Origin: Amphiduros pacificus
Lineage: Eukaryota > Annelida > Polychaeta > Phyllodocida > Hesionidae
NCBI GenBank assembly: GCA_949316495.1
Contig: OX439009.1
Span: 37,459,155 to 37,523,154, forward strand
Direction of reading: 5' to 3'
Length of the DNA: 64,000 nucleotides
The stretch's first letter is position 1, and the number at the start of each line of letters is the position of its first letter. The notes under the pieces are model-generated. The model saw nothing but the letters and a program-made list of their open reading frames with translations, searched no databases and was not told the origin of the DNA. Of this stretch, positions 24,086-38,200 are shown piece by piece. The position numbers and the translations under genes are program-made.

Positions 24086-25340
24086 AATTTTCTTTTTTTT
24101 CATGCTGAAGATGATATTTTCATTTTGAAGTTATATTTTAGCAATATGCATATCAGAACATACAGAATTAAAATATTGTTCTACAGGCAGAAAGTGTAAA
24201 AAATAATGACTTTATACAAAAAACAAAATGTTGTGATCTTATTTGAGCAATATGAAAGTCAGAACATATAAAAATTTACAATTAAATCTCATTGAATTTA
24301 TAAGAAAAATGATGATAAAGAAAAGGTCAAATATTTGTAATTGTGTATGTTTATAAACCTTTGAGGTTGGTAGGGTATTGTTAATCATAACATCGTCAGA
24401 GGGTCATGTAAACTTGGACGAAATCTGTGTCATACAATACATGATGTAATTTAGAGCACCAATCATAGAGGTTGTCTATACTTATGAAAATATTAATATA
24501 CACATGCCTGCATAAACCAAGCTGTCTGATAACTCAGTATTACTGATATTTGCTTCTTCAAGTCTTGCCACAAGGTTAATGATTATAAGCTGTAATGAGT
24601 GAAGTGTGCCAAGGTCAGGCTAATGGATGCTGGGGCGGTGGTATGTGACTAATTACTTTGCACATATCCTTGCCTCATCCCACTCAACTATTAAGATTTT
24701 TTTGGTCAAATTATCAAATATAAAATATATAAAGCTTCTTGTTCTTTAATTAGTAAGATTATGATTCTGTATAAAAAAAGATGTCAAAACTTAAATTAAT
24801 GTCCAATACTTGAAGGTAAAATCAAAGGGCTGTTATCTGATTTCTATCTATCCCACACAGTATCTTAGCTATACCTTGGAGTATAATGAATGGAGTTGTG
24901 ACGTCGTAGATTGTACACATGACGCCATAGCAACCCATTGTTTGGAACAATGAGATAGTTTCCCTTTGAAGCAATGTGTGTTACTGCCAATAAAGGGAGC
25001 TATTTTGAAATGTTTAGAATTTTAAAAGAAATTATCATATCGTAATGAATTGGTTTTTGGCTATCTTGTGGTGTAGTTTTGGATTATTTAAATTGCATAG
25101 CTACTTCCCTGCAATGCATTGAAGTTGATGTGTACAGAGAAGAGTTTCTAAAGTATATATGAAAATTATCTATAGATATAGAAGGTTGAGATTTCCACAA
25201 AATTCTGTGGGTAAATATGTTTCATCAATGTGAAATCACTTTGCTGGGCAAACACCATGTGAATAGAATGGACGCATATATTGGCAGATTTGAAAATAAT
25301 ATCAAAAGAAAGAGGTTTTCCCAATTAAAAAAATCATACA
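24086..25340. other. Intergenic DNA, nothing recognised
   Basis: AT-rich sequence between two LINE copies. No exon-like ORF, tandem repeat or RNA gene is visible. Confidence 0.5.
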
Positions 25341-25359
25341 TTGTGCATGCCTGCCAAGA

Positions 25360-26330
25360 CATACAACACCACATGGAAATATGGGATAATGAGTGATTTA
25401 TATGATATGAGATTAAGGGGTCGTTTACGCTTTTTACTCAAAACTTTTTATCAAACAGACATTTCAAAGTTTGAGTGGGTGCATCACTTTCTGGTGCTTT
25501 GTTCAGGAAATGGGTGTTCCACAGGGAAGTATATTATCAGTCACCCTTTTTATTATTACAGTTAACAGCATTCTTGATTGTATGAGGCCTGGAGCAGATT
25601 GCTCACTTTTTATTGATGATTTCAACTTAAATTACAAGTTCAAAAGCATGCATATAATAGAATGACAGCTGCAACAAACCTAAATAGATTACAAGAATTG
25701 GCTGATAACAATGGATTCTAGTCTTCATTGAAAAAAAAACATATATGCACTTTTGTAAAAAGTGGAAGGTTCACCCAGATCCTGATCTGCACCTTGGCCA
25801 AACTTGAATCCCTGTTGTCGAAGAAACCAAGTTTCTTGGACTTATATTTGATAGAAAACTATCTTTTATCCCTCATATTAAATATGTTAAAAAGAAATGC
25901 CAGAAGGCATTATATTTATTACGGGTTCTGCCACATACTGATTGGGGATGGGACCGTAATGTTTTATTACAATTATATGATGGTGCATTCCAAACTTGAT
26001 TATAGGTGTATGGTGTATGGATCAGCACGTCCATCGTGTATTAAAATGCTCGATCCTGTACAAAATCAAGGTTTAAGACTATGCCTTGGCGCATTTCGTA
26101 CATCACCTGCAGATAGCTTGGCAGTTGAGGCAGATGAACTGCCTCTTGATATAAGAAGAGAAAAGCCTGCCCTTCAGTATGCTGCAAAAGTTGCTGCTCG
26201 TCTAGATAATCCAGAACATGATACTATATTCATTCCAAATTCAATTGATCTTTTTGAAAACAAACCTAATAAATACATTAACCAACTTTTTGCATTCTTA
26301 TCAAAGAATCTTTACAATCTTTAAATTTAA
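25360..26330 (+). mobile_element. Jockey-like LINE reverse-transcriptase remnant
   Basis: Pieces of one reverse transcriptase lie in order but in changing frames: NTTWKYGIMSDL, LRGRLRFLLKTF, GVPQGSIL with TLFIITVNSI, then SLFIDDF at the catalytic site. Next come FDRKLSFIPHIKYVKKK, LDYRCMVYGSARPS and LRLCLGAFRTSPADSLAVEA. GVPQGSIL, SKLDY, VYGSAR and LGAFRTSP are typical of Jockey-group LINEs in invertebrates. At least three frame changes and in-frame stops mark it as dead. The endonuclease and ORF1 are absent. Confidence 0.8.
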
Positions 26331-26562
26331 GCCCAAATCAAATAGCCAAATTTCAATATATTTATTTGTAACATCTGCCAAATAAATCTTCAATTCAGAT
26401 CCTCCAAAGTTAGTTCCAATGAGAAAATGTTAAACATTCTGAATCTAATAGTTACATGAACTAACTAGGTAGATAAGGTAGAAGTGAAAATATATACAAG
26501 TCCCAATAGGACTTACTAAAAATGACAAATGTCCATCATTTATGTGCAAAATTTTAACAGCG

Positions 26563-27082
26563 GCTCCCACCTCATACCAGTCAGAAGGTTGAATATATTG
26601 ACTTTGTCAGGGGAAAATGACTACTCCATTGAACTCAGATTTATGCTCTCATATTGAGGGGTCTACACATAATCTAGACGTGTCTACCAAGTATGTCTAA
26701 GGCCCCATTAGTCAATCAAAATTCCTTTTAGTTCTCTCCCACCTCAAACCAGTCAGTAAGTCGAATATATTGACTTTGTCAGGGGAAAAAGGACTACTCC
26801 ATTGAACTCATATTGAGGGATCAGATTTATGATCTCATATTGAGGGGTCTACACATAATCTAGACGTGTCTACCAAGTATGTCTAAGGCCCCATTAGTTA
26901 TTTAAAATTCCTTTTAGTACTCTCCTACCTTATACCATTCAGTAAGTCGAATATATCGCCTTTGTCAGGGAAAAAGGGCTACTCCATTGAACTCAGATTT
27001 ATGCTCTCATATTGAGGGGTCTACATAATCTAGACATGTCTACCAAGAGTATGTCTAAGGCCCCATTAGTCAATCAAAAATA
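26563..27082. repeat. Three tandem copies of an about 180-bp unit
   Basis: CCCCATTAGT recurs at 26703, 26889 and 27061, so spacing is 186 and 172 bp. The units share GACTTTGTCAGGG, CTACTCCATTGAACTCA, TATTGAGGGGTCTACA and TGTCTAAGGCCCCATTAG. The copies differ by small indels. No coding sequence is seen. Confidence 0.85.
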
Positions 27083-28900
27083 TTTGAGATCATTTAAAAA
27101 GCAAATAATCCTAAGTCATAAATGCACAAAAAATCCATTTATTACTAAAAAAGGATATATCCGCTTCTGACAGGATATATATCCTTTTATACCCTAGTTT
27201 GACCCATATCCTATAAGTGTGTATGGATATATACTTGGAGGCATACTTTGAAAAAAACGTTAAGTATCATTTTTTTTATTGTCCACCCATATCATTAATA
27301 TCAAATGCACTTCACGCTCGTGCTCATTGACCATGTTAATTCTAACATTCCACATTTACATAACTGTCTTGGTCTTGCTCTCAAGATTTCAGACATATTT
27401 AAGTCATATCTGTAAGTGTATCATTTCAAAAGTTATTAATGTGAAACTTTCAAAACATTTTGCTTAAATGTTCACACTTATGGAAGTAATTTTTATAAAA
27501 ATATTACTGTCAAAATATGTCTTGGTAATAGGTTTTCAATCACCTTTTCCTTGCATAATATAAATGTTTATACCCCACACTCTGTGATCAAATTTTATTA
27601 CCCATCATATTTCCCCAACAGAAACTTCTCTGGCATTTAAAAGTGGATGAGTCTTCTGCTAAAATTCAAATCATCCTACGCATTGACACTTTGTCAAGAA
27701 AAGTGCAGTGCTCTAGTGCAAACACCAGCTTCGTAAAGTTCTGCTAACAATGAAGCACCTTCAGATTGGAACAATGGAGTGATTCGGCTCACAGTGGCCT
27801 GTTTGTCCATTAATATTGGTACATCGGTACAGGCCTAACACCCTGACGGACCTCAATAGATTTCACATGCTTGTATGCATGTGGCCACCTGGTGGTCAAA
27901 AGAGTACAACCAGTACTTGGCACTTTCATCAAAACATAATAACCATGGTGCTGGGTGCAAAACCTGGTTTACAGTGATTACATTTCATGTCAAATCATCC
28001 AACCCATTTACCCTTAGCAATCATTAATTTCAAAAATACATTCTATGCTTTAGCACACTTCTGTGCATCGATTTGGATCTATCTTATGCTTGAATTACAC
28101 TTTTTCTACTAAATTGGGTGCATTTGTTGTATTTAAGTTAATTTTCCTCTCCTAATTATCCATCATCATGCTTGGCAGACCATGTGCTAGGAGCCATGCT
28201 AGGTGTATGGTAAAGGCCATCTACATGATGAAGATTTACTTGACCAGCCACCAGCTGACACAGCATATTACCACATAAACTCCAGCAAATTGAGCATGTT
28301 GCTGTGTTCACCTTTTTGTATGCCTAATATTTCCTCCAGGCTTTGTATCCTGCAGCTCTCCCAGTATAGATCTTGTGTTCTGGCAAATGTTTTTAAAAGT
28401 GGAAAGATAGCATTTTGAAGAGCCCATACATATGTATGTGTGTGTGTGGACGTATTTTTTAGACATATATATAAATCGTATAAAAATAGAATGTATCCTT
28501 AATTAGGTTTGAGTCAAGTTATAATTCAAGCTTGTTTATTATATTTTCTACATTGGCAAAATTACAACTCTATTCTATATGCTGTGATATTCATTTTGCT
28601 TAAATAGAGCCCAAGTATGAAGATTTCTTTGGTATATAATCTTTGGTATTTTTAATATTTTAAGTTTGTAAAAAAACAAATCAATTATGTATTTGACTAT
28701 TTCATTTTCAGCATGAAAAAATACTTCTAACACCCAGAAAACATATTTTAAAGGCAAAAAGTAAAAGAATATGAATATATTAAATGGGTATTTTATTGAC
28801 ACAACCGAATGTATTTATTTAAAAATAATAATTAAAAACATTGATGAGACAACTTGGTTATCCACAAAGTCACAACACAACACAAAAAATGCTTTGAATG
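27083..28900. other. Intergenic DNA with one dispersed-repeat fragment
   Basis: 27340-27460 matches, as a diverged copy, the reverse complement of the tandem pair at 7,009-7,352 (for example AAGATTTCAGACATAT and TCTGTAAGTGTAT). Around 27,160-27,240 there are short palindromic GGATATATCC motifs. Otherwise no gene is recognised. Confidence 0.55.
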
Positions 28901-28908
28901 GTGAAATA

Positions 28909-28914
28909 TTTATT
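28909..28914 (-). terminator. Candidate AMDHD1 polyadenylation signal
   Basis: AATAAA on the minus strand lies 368 bp beyond the AMDHD1 stop codon. The distance is plausible for a 3' UTR. Other AATAAA-like sites exist in this AT-rich stretch, so the choice is tentative. Confidence 0.35.
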
Positions 28915-29281
28915 ACAACATTATCTTAAACATATCATTTCAAACTCAAACCAAATATGTGAGGTCTTAGAAGGATACTTATACAAACTGCCAACTTTTT
29001 TCAATGCTAAGTAAGGATTGATGGGTACAGGAGGTCAAAATCAAGACCAGGTATTAAGAATCTACACATGTGCATTAAGTAACAACGAAGATATTCCATT
29101 GGAAGTTAAGTACAATATTAATTATATAAAACCAGATGTATGTACATCTGATAACACCTAACCATACATACAAATTTCTGTTCTTTTGAGCTTATAATTG
29201 TCAAGAATTAGACAGCATCATAATATTTTTTAATAATATTTTTTGCAGTGCTCTAAATTATAATTACAGGTGTAGGGTAGA

Positions 29282-32200
29282 CTATAGTATATATACAACT
29301 GTGCCACTCTTAATAACATGACTTATCAAATGGTGATAGCTTCCAAACTGGTAAATAAGGTGTTCCCATCTGAAAGAAGGAAATGATCTCCATTATCATC
29401 AACTATGATCTGAGAAAAGAGAAAGTGTGGACACCAAGGCTAGACCAATGTGAGCTAAAATTGTATCTCAGACAGAACCTGGGGCACCGAGCACCCTACA
29501 GCAAGCCTCTTGTATCAGACCATTCTAATGACACCTGCCTTGGGGCATCCAGCACCATCAAGTCAGCCAGTTTGCCCTCCTCCGGTGTCCCTCGTGTCCC
29601 ATATTATTCAAGTCACACCTACCTTGGGGCATCCAGCACCACCAAGTCAGCCAGTTTGCCCTCCTCTAGTGTCCCTCGTGTCTCAGATTATTCAAGTCAC
29701 ACCTACCTTGGGGCATCCAGCACCACCAAGTCAGCCAGTTTGCCCTCCTCCAGTGTCCCTCGTGTCTCAGATTATTCAAGTCACACCTACCTTGGGGCAT
29801 CCAGCACCACCAAGTCAGCCAGTTTGCCCTCCTCTAGTGTCCCTCGTGTCTCAGATTATTCAAGTCATACCTACCTTGGGGCATCCAGCACCACCAAGTC
29901 AGCCAGTTTGCCCTCTTCTAGTGTCCCTCATGTCCCAGATTATTCAAGTCATACCTACCTTGGGGCATCCAGCACCACCAAGTCAGCCAGTTTGCCCTCC
30001 TCCAGTGTCCCTCGTGTCTCAGATTATTCAAGTCACACCTACCTTGGGGCATCCAGCACCACCAAGTCAGCCAGTTTGCCCTCCTCTAGTGTCCCTTGTG
30101 TCTCAGATTATTCAAGTCATACCTACCTTGGGGCATCCAGCACCACCATGTCAGCCAGTTTGCCCTCCTCTAGTGAGCCTTGAGTCTGGGATCGTCCGAG
30201 TGAAGCTGCGGCATTGATGGTTGCTGCTACAAGAGCTTCCGGCATTGACATGCACATCAAGACACATGCTAAGTGCATCACAATGGGCTGAAATAAAATA
30301 AATTGTTCCTCTGAAATGTCTTGACATGTTGCAGGAATTATTCAATCTGGCAGGAACGCATACCTGTATCTGGGATAGTCTGCTTTTTTATACCTTTGAT
30401 AATTTTTTGTTGCAATTTATGTGATAAAAGATTATTTGTCCGAACTAAAAATTAACCCTTCAATCATGGCAATAATTCATACTGGTTTTGCAATCGAAAT
30501 TTGATAATGGTTTTTTTTTCTTTTCAATGAAAAGATTATATATCCTGATTTAGAATGGACACAAGATATTATCTCAATGCATTGAAATAGGGATTCAAAA
30601 TATGATAAATAATATTGAAATAAACGAAGCATACCATGGATGTGCAGTGAGCATTTGGGTTGAAATCACTTCCCAGTGCAACTGGCACCCCAAGCTCAAT
30701 CATGCGGCGAACTGGCGGAGGGGTGAGACGCAGAATATAGGCTGTGGTAGGTAGGACTGTCGCCACGGTGTCGGCCGCTGCCATAGCAACCATCCCCTCC
30801 TCAGACACTTCCTCTAGATGACTTATAGCACGAGAGCCCAACTCTGCTCCCATCTGTCAAGGAAAAGACACAATCTCTTCAACTCCAATTTGTTTTGATC
30901 CACTGATACAATCTGTGGTGACTCATCTCATTTCAAAGATAGATATAATCAACCAAAAATAACAGAACAAGAAAGATTTCTTCAAAAAAGAAATTATAAT
31001 GTGCCTTAAACAGTACACTAGAAATGATACATTTATTTACACAACTAACAACTGTGATATTTGGAAGATATTTTTTCTCATATGGGTGTGTTTTTGGAAG
31101 TTGTGTGTAAGTATGTACATGCATTCATCTTAATAATAATACTATGAGTGCTGCACACACATCCAGTTCACTGATCAATCACAGCAGTCGAGACAATGGT
31201 GGGAGACAATGGCACACACTCCCCCACAGGGTGACGTGGTGCACCTATCACCTCTATACAAGGTGCCTTTTGGTGCTGGGCTAAGCACATCCACCAAGTT
31301 GCAGACATTACTCTCTTCCTTGCTGAAAACTTCTAAAATTATATTCAGAATGATAAAATTGGATGAATTTAACCATTTGAATAGAAGTATTGCAAAATAA
31401 AACAAAATAGATTTTAAGAAAAACTAGATACCTCATGACAAATGTTACAATCTGTACTGTAATAATCTGTGGTGTCAACAATAATTGTACACATGGCTAA
31501 AGATAGGTTCCTAAATACTAAATATATTGCACTGGTTGATATCTGACCTAATGACATAGGTATTTTCCTCTGTGCTGCAGGCTGTTGAGTCTACTGTGTG
31601 CTTTGGATAACACCACACATATTGTCATTTCTCATTCCAAGATATGCACGTGTAAAAACAGAGAATAAATACAATGACCACATATTTCCAGTGACGTGTG
31701 ACAGGAATTCTGGCCAAAACACATGAGGGCCTGTGAGGTGGTTTACTGTCCCTATATGTCCATACATGATATGAATTTACCCCTGGTGGGTATCTTCCCT
31801 GTGGGGAATCCTTTTCCACGTCGTGGCAGCACTGCACAGAAACAGATAACACCACCTGGGCTGTATTGTATCAACGGGTTTAAAATTATGAACCCAATAT
31901 TTTTAGGTTCCAAATCTGTGTTCAACACCAAATTTGAACCAAAAGTATTGTATGAACAAGTTCAACACCAATATCAGGTTCAAACACCAATTTCGGGTAC
32001 ACGTTTTTTGAGCCAATTATGCAACACCAATATTTCAGGGTGAAAATCGGTGTTCAACACCAATATTGGGTTCAAACCAGGGCTTTTTGCTTAGATTTCA
32101 AATCACAATGCGAAAATATGTGACGTCACATGAGTGCCAAGAACATTGGTTAAATGCTACAAAATGCCCATTGTGGCCTCATGACATTGCAAAGTAAATC

Positions 32201-35200
32201 CTGTCAGAACCCCAGTGTAATGAGTTCAGAAAGGTAAAAAATCGGAGTAATGTAAACAAACTTGCAATTCAGTGATTGGAGCAAATATACTTAATACCTA
32301 CCTCAACAGAATTAAGTCTGTGGATCTCTTCACCGTGAAAGTTGACAGCCAGCCCCATATCTTTTCCGGCCTGTAGTATTTGATATATACTTAATACCTA
32401 CCTCAGCAGAATTCAGTCTGTGGATCTCTTCACCGTGAAAGTTGACAGCCAGCCCCATATCTTTTCCGGCCTGTAGTATTTGATATATACTTAATACCTA
32501 CCTCAGCAGAATTAAGTCTGTGGATCTCTTCACCGTGAAAGTTGACAGCCAGCCCCATATCTTTTCCGGCCTGTAGTATTTGTCGAGTCTGTTCCACATC
32601 AAACACACCTTTCTCACAGAATACATCAATGTTATCCACATGGAGCTTTCCACTGTCCTGGAGTGCGCGTATCCGTGGCAACTGCACATTGAGTACATCT
32701 TTGGTTGCTTCTGCTGCAGAGCTTCCTCTAGCAAAGGAAAAACAATCATTTACAACTAAATCAATAAATAGTATGTGACTTTTTCACTTTTTTAGAGCAA
32801 TGTCAAATCAAACGAGTACTTGCTAAAGATTTTAAGAGTGATTTTTCATTTCATGTTAACATATAACAAATCTGACTTGGGTACTGCATGCGCTCCACAA
32901 TAGGTGGCACTGATGTCAATGGGCAAATCCGGGTCACGCCGACCTCTTTCAATCACTTTGAGCATCTTGATTTCATTGTCAGCATCCAATCCATATCTAC
33001 AAAAATAACCAAAACAAACTCCATATCAGAAATCCATGCCAATTTTTGACCCCGGTAAAATAAAAGTGCATGTCAATGTATATTTTGTATAAAGTTGTCC
33101 TTAGCCGATCATTATGAATTGTTATATAATCACTGCAATATGTTTACAATTTCACCATTTGGCAGTGTAAAGCTCTGTCCTGATATAACCCTGTTTCATA
33201 TATGCACTAATCCTGACATTGCAACACAGCCAAATAAGCTGCTCCACTTTTGTTTCTGATGCTTTATATGGGTCCAATCTTTGAGCTTGTATTAAATACA
33301 AGAGAATAAGTAGCTTATCATTGCATTTTACATGTAGTTTACTCCTAATCAATATCTCTCTTGGAAATCATTAGAGAAACCTTTCTATTTGTCATCCTCC
33401 TCAGTAAGGAGTACTCACCCACTTTTGCACTCGACCAGGGTGGTTCCAGCACGCAGCATGCGCTCCAGGTAGGCCTTGAAGTCAGCATAGAGTTCATCTT
33501 CTGATGACCTGCGAACATGATCCACTGTGAAGTGAATGCCACCTCCTGCTGCATGAACCTCCATATAGGTGGCGCCAGCGAGCTGTCACAAAAAACATAC
33601 CATACTTTAAACTTTACTAAATTTACAACACCTAAATTGGGAGGCTTTAATTTCATTTGTAACCCTTGAACCTAACCACAAAACATTGATCTGATTTGCA
33701 GTAGCAAGAATTGGCCATATGATACAACTGTTTTATCAGCTGATGCCAAACATCTATATGGTCATGCAAGGCAACTGCATGAACATAAAGGTAGTAAAAT
33801 CAAATGTTTCCCTACCTTCATGGCAAACTCATGCACCCTATCCCCAGTCCAGACAGAATGGGTGTGACCATCCACTAGCCCTATAAACAAATAAGGAGGA
33901 CAAAATAGCTGGGCTCAATCACTAGATGTATTCATGTTCCATTTTAAAAGAATCATTAAAAATCAGAGCTATTATCTACAAACTGTTCTTACTTGACAAT
34001 AATACAGTTTTGGAATTCAGGTATTTTTTTGTATCTTACTTGTATACTTATAAAATATATACTGCATAAAAAACTGTATAAAATATATACCATTCTAATT
34101 AATATAAAAATAATATTGAATCACTACATGATGATGGGAAGGGAACATCTTAACTAGGGCTTACCATTGGTATGTATTGTTATTTCTACATGTGTATTTG
34201 TCTATAATATCTCATGTTGTGCTGCAACCAAGCTTTCAGCTACTGAAATATAATACCACAGTAATAAAAACCACCAACTTATTACCAGCCAAGGCTAAAC
34301 ATCTGCATAGATTGTGCATAACTTAACCCTATTTGGTTATGAATGTCTCATTTGTGACAGAATATATATTTGATATTGAGTCAAGTTAGTGTTGTATGAT
34401 TGATTATCTAGAGCATTGACTGAATAGAAAGCATCCACAAGTACAACCTTGATAGGCTAAACTTCAACTCCTAATTTATTAAGATTAGGATTTTGATAAG
34501 TAAAGTGATGGTCTCCACATCTGAACCTTGTGCATAAATGTTACCCAATGAGGTCATGTATGACCATGGCACTTGAGACATGATCAAATAGATATTTGGC
34601 TCCAACTGATCATGAATATAATTATTTTCATGATGAAGAACAAGCAAGTTGGAAAGCAGTCTCTGATTTCTTTTTTTTTCAAAATTGTTGAAGACCAAAT
34701 TACAATTGACATCAGATTTTGATTATTCTTTGTTCAATTAAAAGTAGAATGGCCCATAAATATCTAGACCAAATACTACAGAAACCAGCTTCTTAATTTC
34801 ATACATATTTAAGATACTAAGGCAGGAACTTTACTGGGCAAACCATTCTTTACCTAATATTAATATTCCTCACGCTTATGGAAATAAGGAATTACAAACT
34901 TAAATACGGCTTAAAAATATAACTTATTATTTGATTCAAAATGATATCTTACAGTGATTCAATGCTGTTAAATTATGAATTATTTTTCATTTGATTAATC
35001 AATTTTTAAGTAAAGTCTTGATAAAGCTGACTATAAGGTTATCAATATGATCTATATACAGTTGGGAGCAAACAGCTATTTGCTCACACACAGTTGTCCA
35101 TTGATAATGTCCCTACAAGACATTGGATGTCTGGCTCTAACTGCATATATTCATACCACCAACCTGGGAGGATGCATTTGTTCTTTGCATCTATTGTATT

Positions 35201-38200
35201 TTCATACTGAACATCATTCCCAAACTTCTTCTTCACCTCACTGTCTCTGCCTATGGCACATATTTGACCATCTCTGAAAGAAGCCAAAGTATAATGTATC
35301 TGGTATTTTTCTCAAGAAAACATATGAAAAAGAAAGGTTGAAAAAATTAAAGAATTGGAGAGAACCCAGGTTTATGATATGGAATTGGGATGAGTACTCA
35401 ACACATGAGAAATTTAATTGCCATGACTATGAATCATAGCTAACACTTTCATTTCAAAGTTAGTTAATGATCCAGAAGCAGGAATAATAATATAGGATAC
35501 AGTGTTTGTGAAGGGGCAATCAATTAATTTGTGGAACAATGCTCATCCATGAAAATACATTAATTAATTAATTAATTATGTTTTTGTACAATGCTATAAC
35601 TTAAAAAGGTAATGACAAAAAATTGAATATTTACTGGTTAGAAGAAATTGTATAAATTTTGTTATAACAGGATGACCATCTTGAGCAAAATATATTTGTT
35701 TATGCAGGAAGTGACCATATAAGGTCGCTATGACCATACCTCAGGAATGACAAAATAATGTCACACACTAAGCCATGCATGACCAAATATATGTTTGGCT
35801 CCAGCATTTGACCCAAGTTTCTTCAATTGCTGAGTAAAGGGCAAGGAACAGAGCAGATGGTCGGGTGGCAAAAAGTGCTAAAAAATGTGTAACACGTGTA
35901 AAATTCAAATAAAATCAATAGCGGAAAAAATCATGGAAAGGGCTTGTTATCTGGGGAATGGAGGATATGATGAGAGGACAAATCTAACCTGTTTCAAGAG
36001 CTACAATGTGATTTTCCCCCATCTTGAATTTAGTCACCATGATGTCTTGACAATGTCAACAACACATACTGCCTCTACACATCATTGATAACTTAAAAGC
36101 ATAGAACAAATAGATTATCTATATTTCATCCATATCAAAATTAAGCTCAGCCCTGGCTTTGCCAAGTAAATGACATCTGGTGGTGTGGTGGCACCGAGTG
36201 GTCAATTTGTGCAATTCAAGCTGTTACATTCTCCAAGGCAGCAGCAGTCCATGCAGTACAGAGCCTGAGAGGATAACTTGCCAAGGGCTGAGATCTGCAT
36301 TCTTGTTCCATACAGTTTACATTTATATCATTTTGTTGAGAAATAGAACAGGATTGAATGCCTCAAATTTTGCAAACACGATATCAACTGCTAACAGCGG
36401 TGGCTCCGTTTGGAATACCAAACGCATGTGAACATGCATGCAAACGCACTTGAATTTGCACGAGTTTGGAAGACACCAGATTGCATTCCTCGTGTTCTCA
36501 CGATATCATAAATATTTAAATTATTTCTGTAAGTGAATTATTAGCTGAGATATTAATATGAAATCTTTTAAACTATAATAAAAATCTTGTCAATTAAATA
36601 TCTTTCACAATTACGGCACTCATTTTCAGAGCCAATATGTAGTAAAATCTATAAAATCAATGCCGTAAATGCGTACATTAGAATCAGAAGTTAATAGCAG
36701 TTTTAAATATTTCATATCCATAATTCGGCTCACAATATATGAAAAGAAATGTTTTATATGTATGAAATCTTTAGAACAAGAGAAAGACAGTTGTCTCCAA
36801 AAATGACTACTAAAACTATAAACATTGAAACAATATAATAATCCTGACATTTGATGGATTACGTAATCATTGATAAAGACCAAAGTGCATGCATTGCATT
36901 CCCTGAATTTGATGCTTGGCCACGTGTCACCTTAAAGCTGTGTTTCCATATGTGCAGGGCTTAATGTAGTCCGTGATGTAGTGTGTCATGCAGAGCGTCA
37001 TGCGGTGTTCACATGTATGCGTCAGTTTTGTGATGTTTTCATGGTCAAACTTCCAATTTGACGCCAAAATTAGGCTTGCAACACATGGGAAAGCTATGCA
37101 TCACGCTGTGCATCAGATTTTCATTCGCTACCCTATGCGAAAGGCTATGCGTCAATTTGCCTACGGACGTCGTTACGGATGGCAATACGCATACATGGAA
37201 ACACCTGCATTGTTCAGTATGGTGCGCGAAAAAAATTGACGCACTGCATGACGTACTGCACATATGGAAACACAGCTTAAGTATGAACGTGTGCCTGTTT
37301 GCAAACTTGAGAATGCCGAGGGATGAGTTCTGCACTCAATCTGCAGTGCATGATATATGGAATAAAGAAATGAAACGCATTCTTGTTCCATCCAATTTCC
37401 ATTTCTATCATTTTGTTGAGAAATAGAGCAGTAAATGCCTCAAACTTTGTGAACACCGAGTCCAGTAGCAACAAATTTGTGGGGAGTGGGTGGGGCCAAG
37501 ATGACGTCAATGCTTATATAAATATACACAAATATGATGAGCGATATTAGGGCAACTTACGTTATCGGGCCTGAAAAGGCACATCTTTGCATACAGTAGT
37601 GCTAAAAAAATCGTTCATATACCAAATTAAATGTTTTTAAAAGATGAATAAAAATAATTTCAACTACCCCATCAGTTTGCAATAATTGTTTGTGTTTAAA
37701 TGTATTTTGTTGTTTGTTGTAATTTTTGTTTGTTTGTTGTAATTTTTGTTTTGTTTGTTGTAATTTTTGCTTTGTTTATTGTAATTTTTGTTTTGTTCGT
37801 TATTTTTTCCCCATCCGTGTTACATGTGGAGCACCACTTTTTCTTGTTTAAATGTTTCACTGTGGCTGGTTGTTATCATCATTAGTATACACATTGACTG
37901 ACGTTTGACACAGCCCATGCAATTTATCCGCATCTGAACTCAGTGTTTGTGAACACTCCTACCAGCTGCTTACATGTACATGACAATGCGGGATGACATG
38001 TTGTGCCATTTGCATGTTTGGGAAATTGTTTGATAAAATTTAAACCCATGCTCAATGAAGTGCTGATGTCGTTATCATGATTGCATTGTAGTATTTGTAC
38101 AGCTGACGACAACAGACTTGCAGAGCTGCGGACGACAACAGAGCTGTGGTTCAATTTATCAATTGATTACCGATGTTTATCACACCATTAGACTTTATTT

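Noticed and set aside
29383-30217. Plus-strand ORFs encoding Ser-rich (TYLGASSTTKSASLPSSS) or Pro-rich repeats
   Set aside because: They are open because the 84-bp unit is a multiple of three. The minus strand carries AMDHD1 exons 8 and 9 and accounts for the sequence.
37045-37510. Cluster of overlapping ORFs on both strands
   Set aside because: They lie within the TTAA-flanked MITE and its neighbours. Openness follows from base composition, and no family resemblance is seen.
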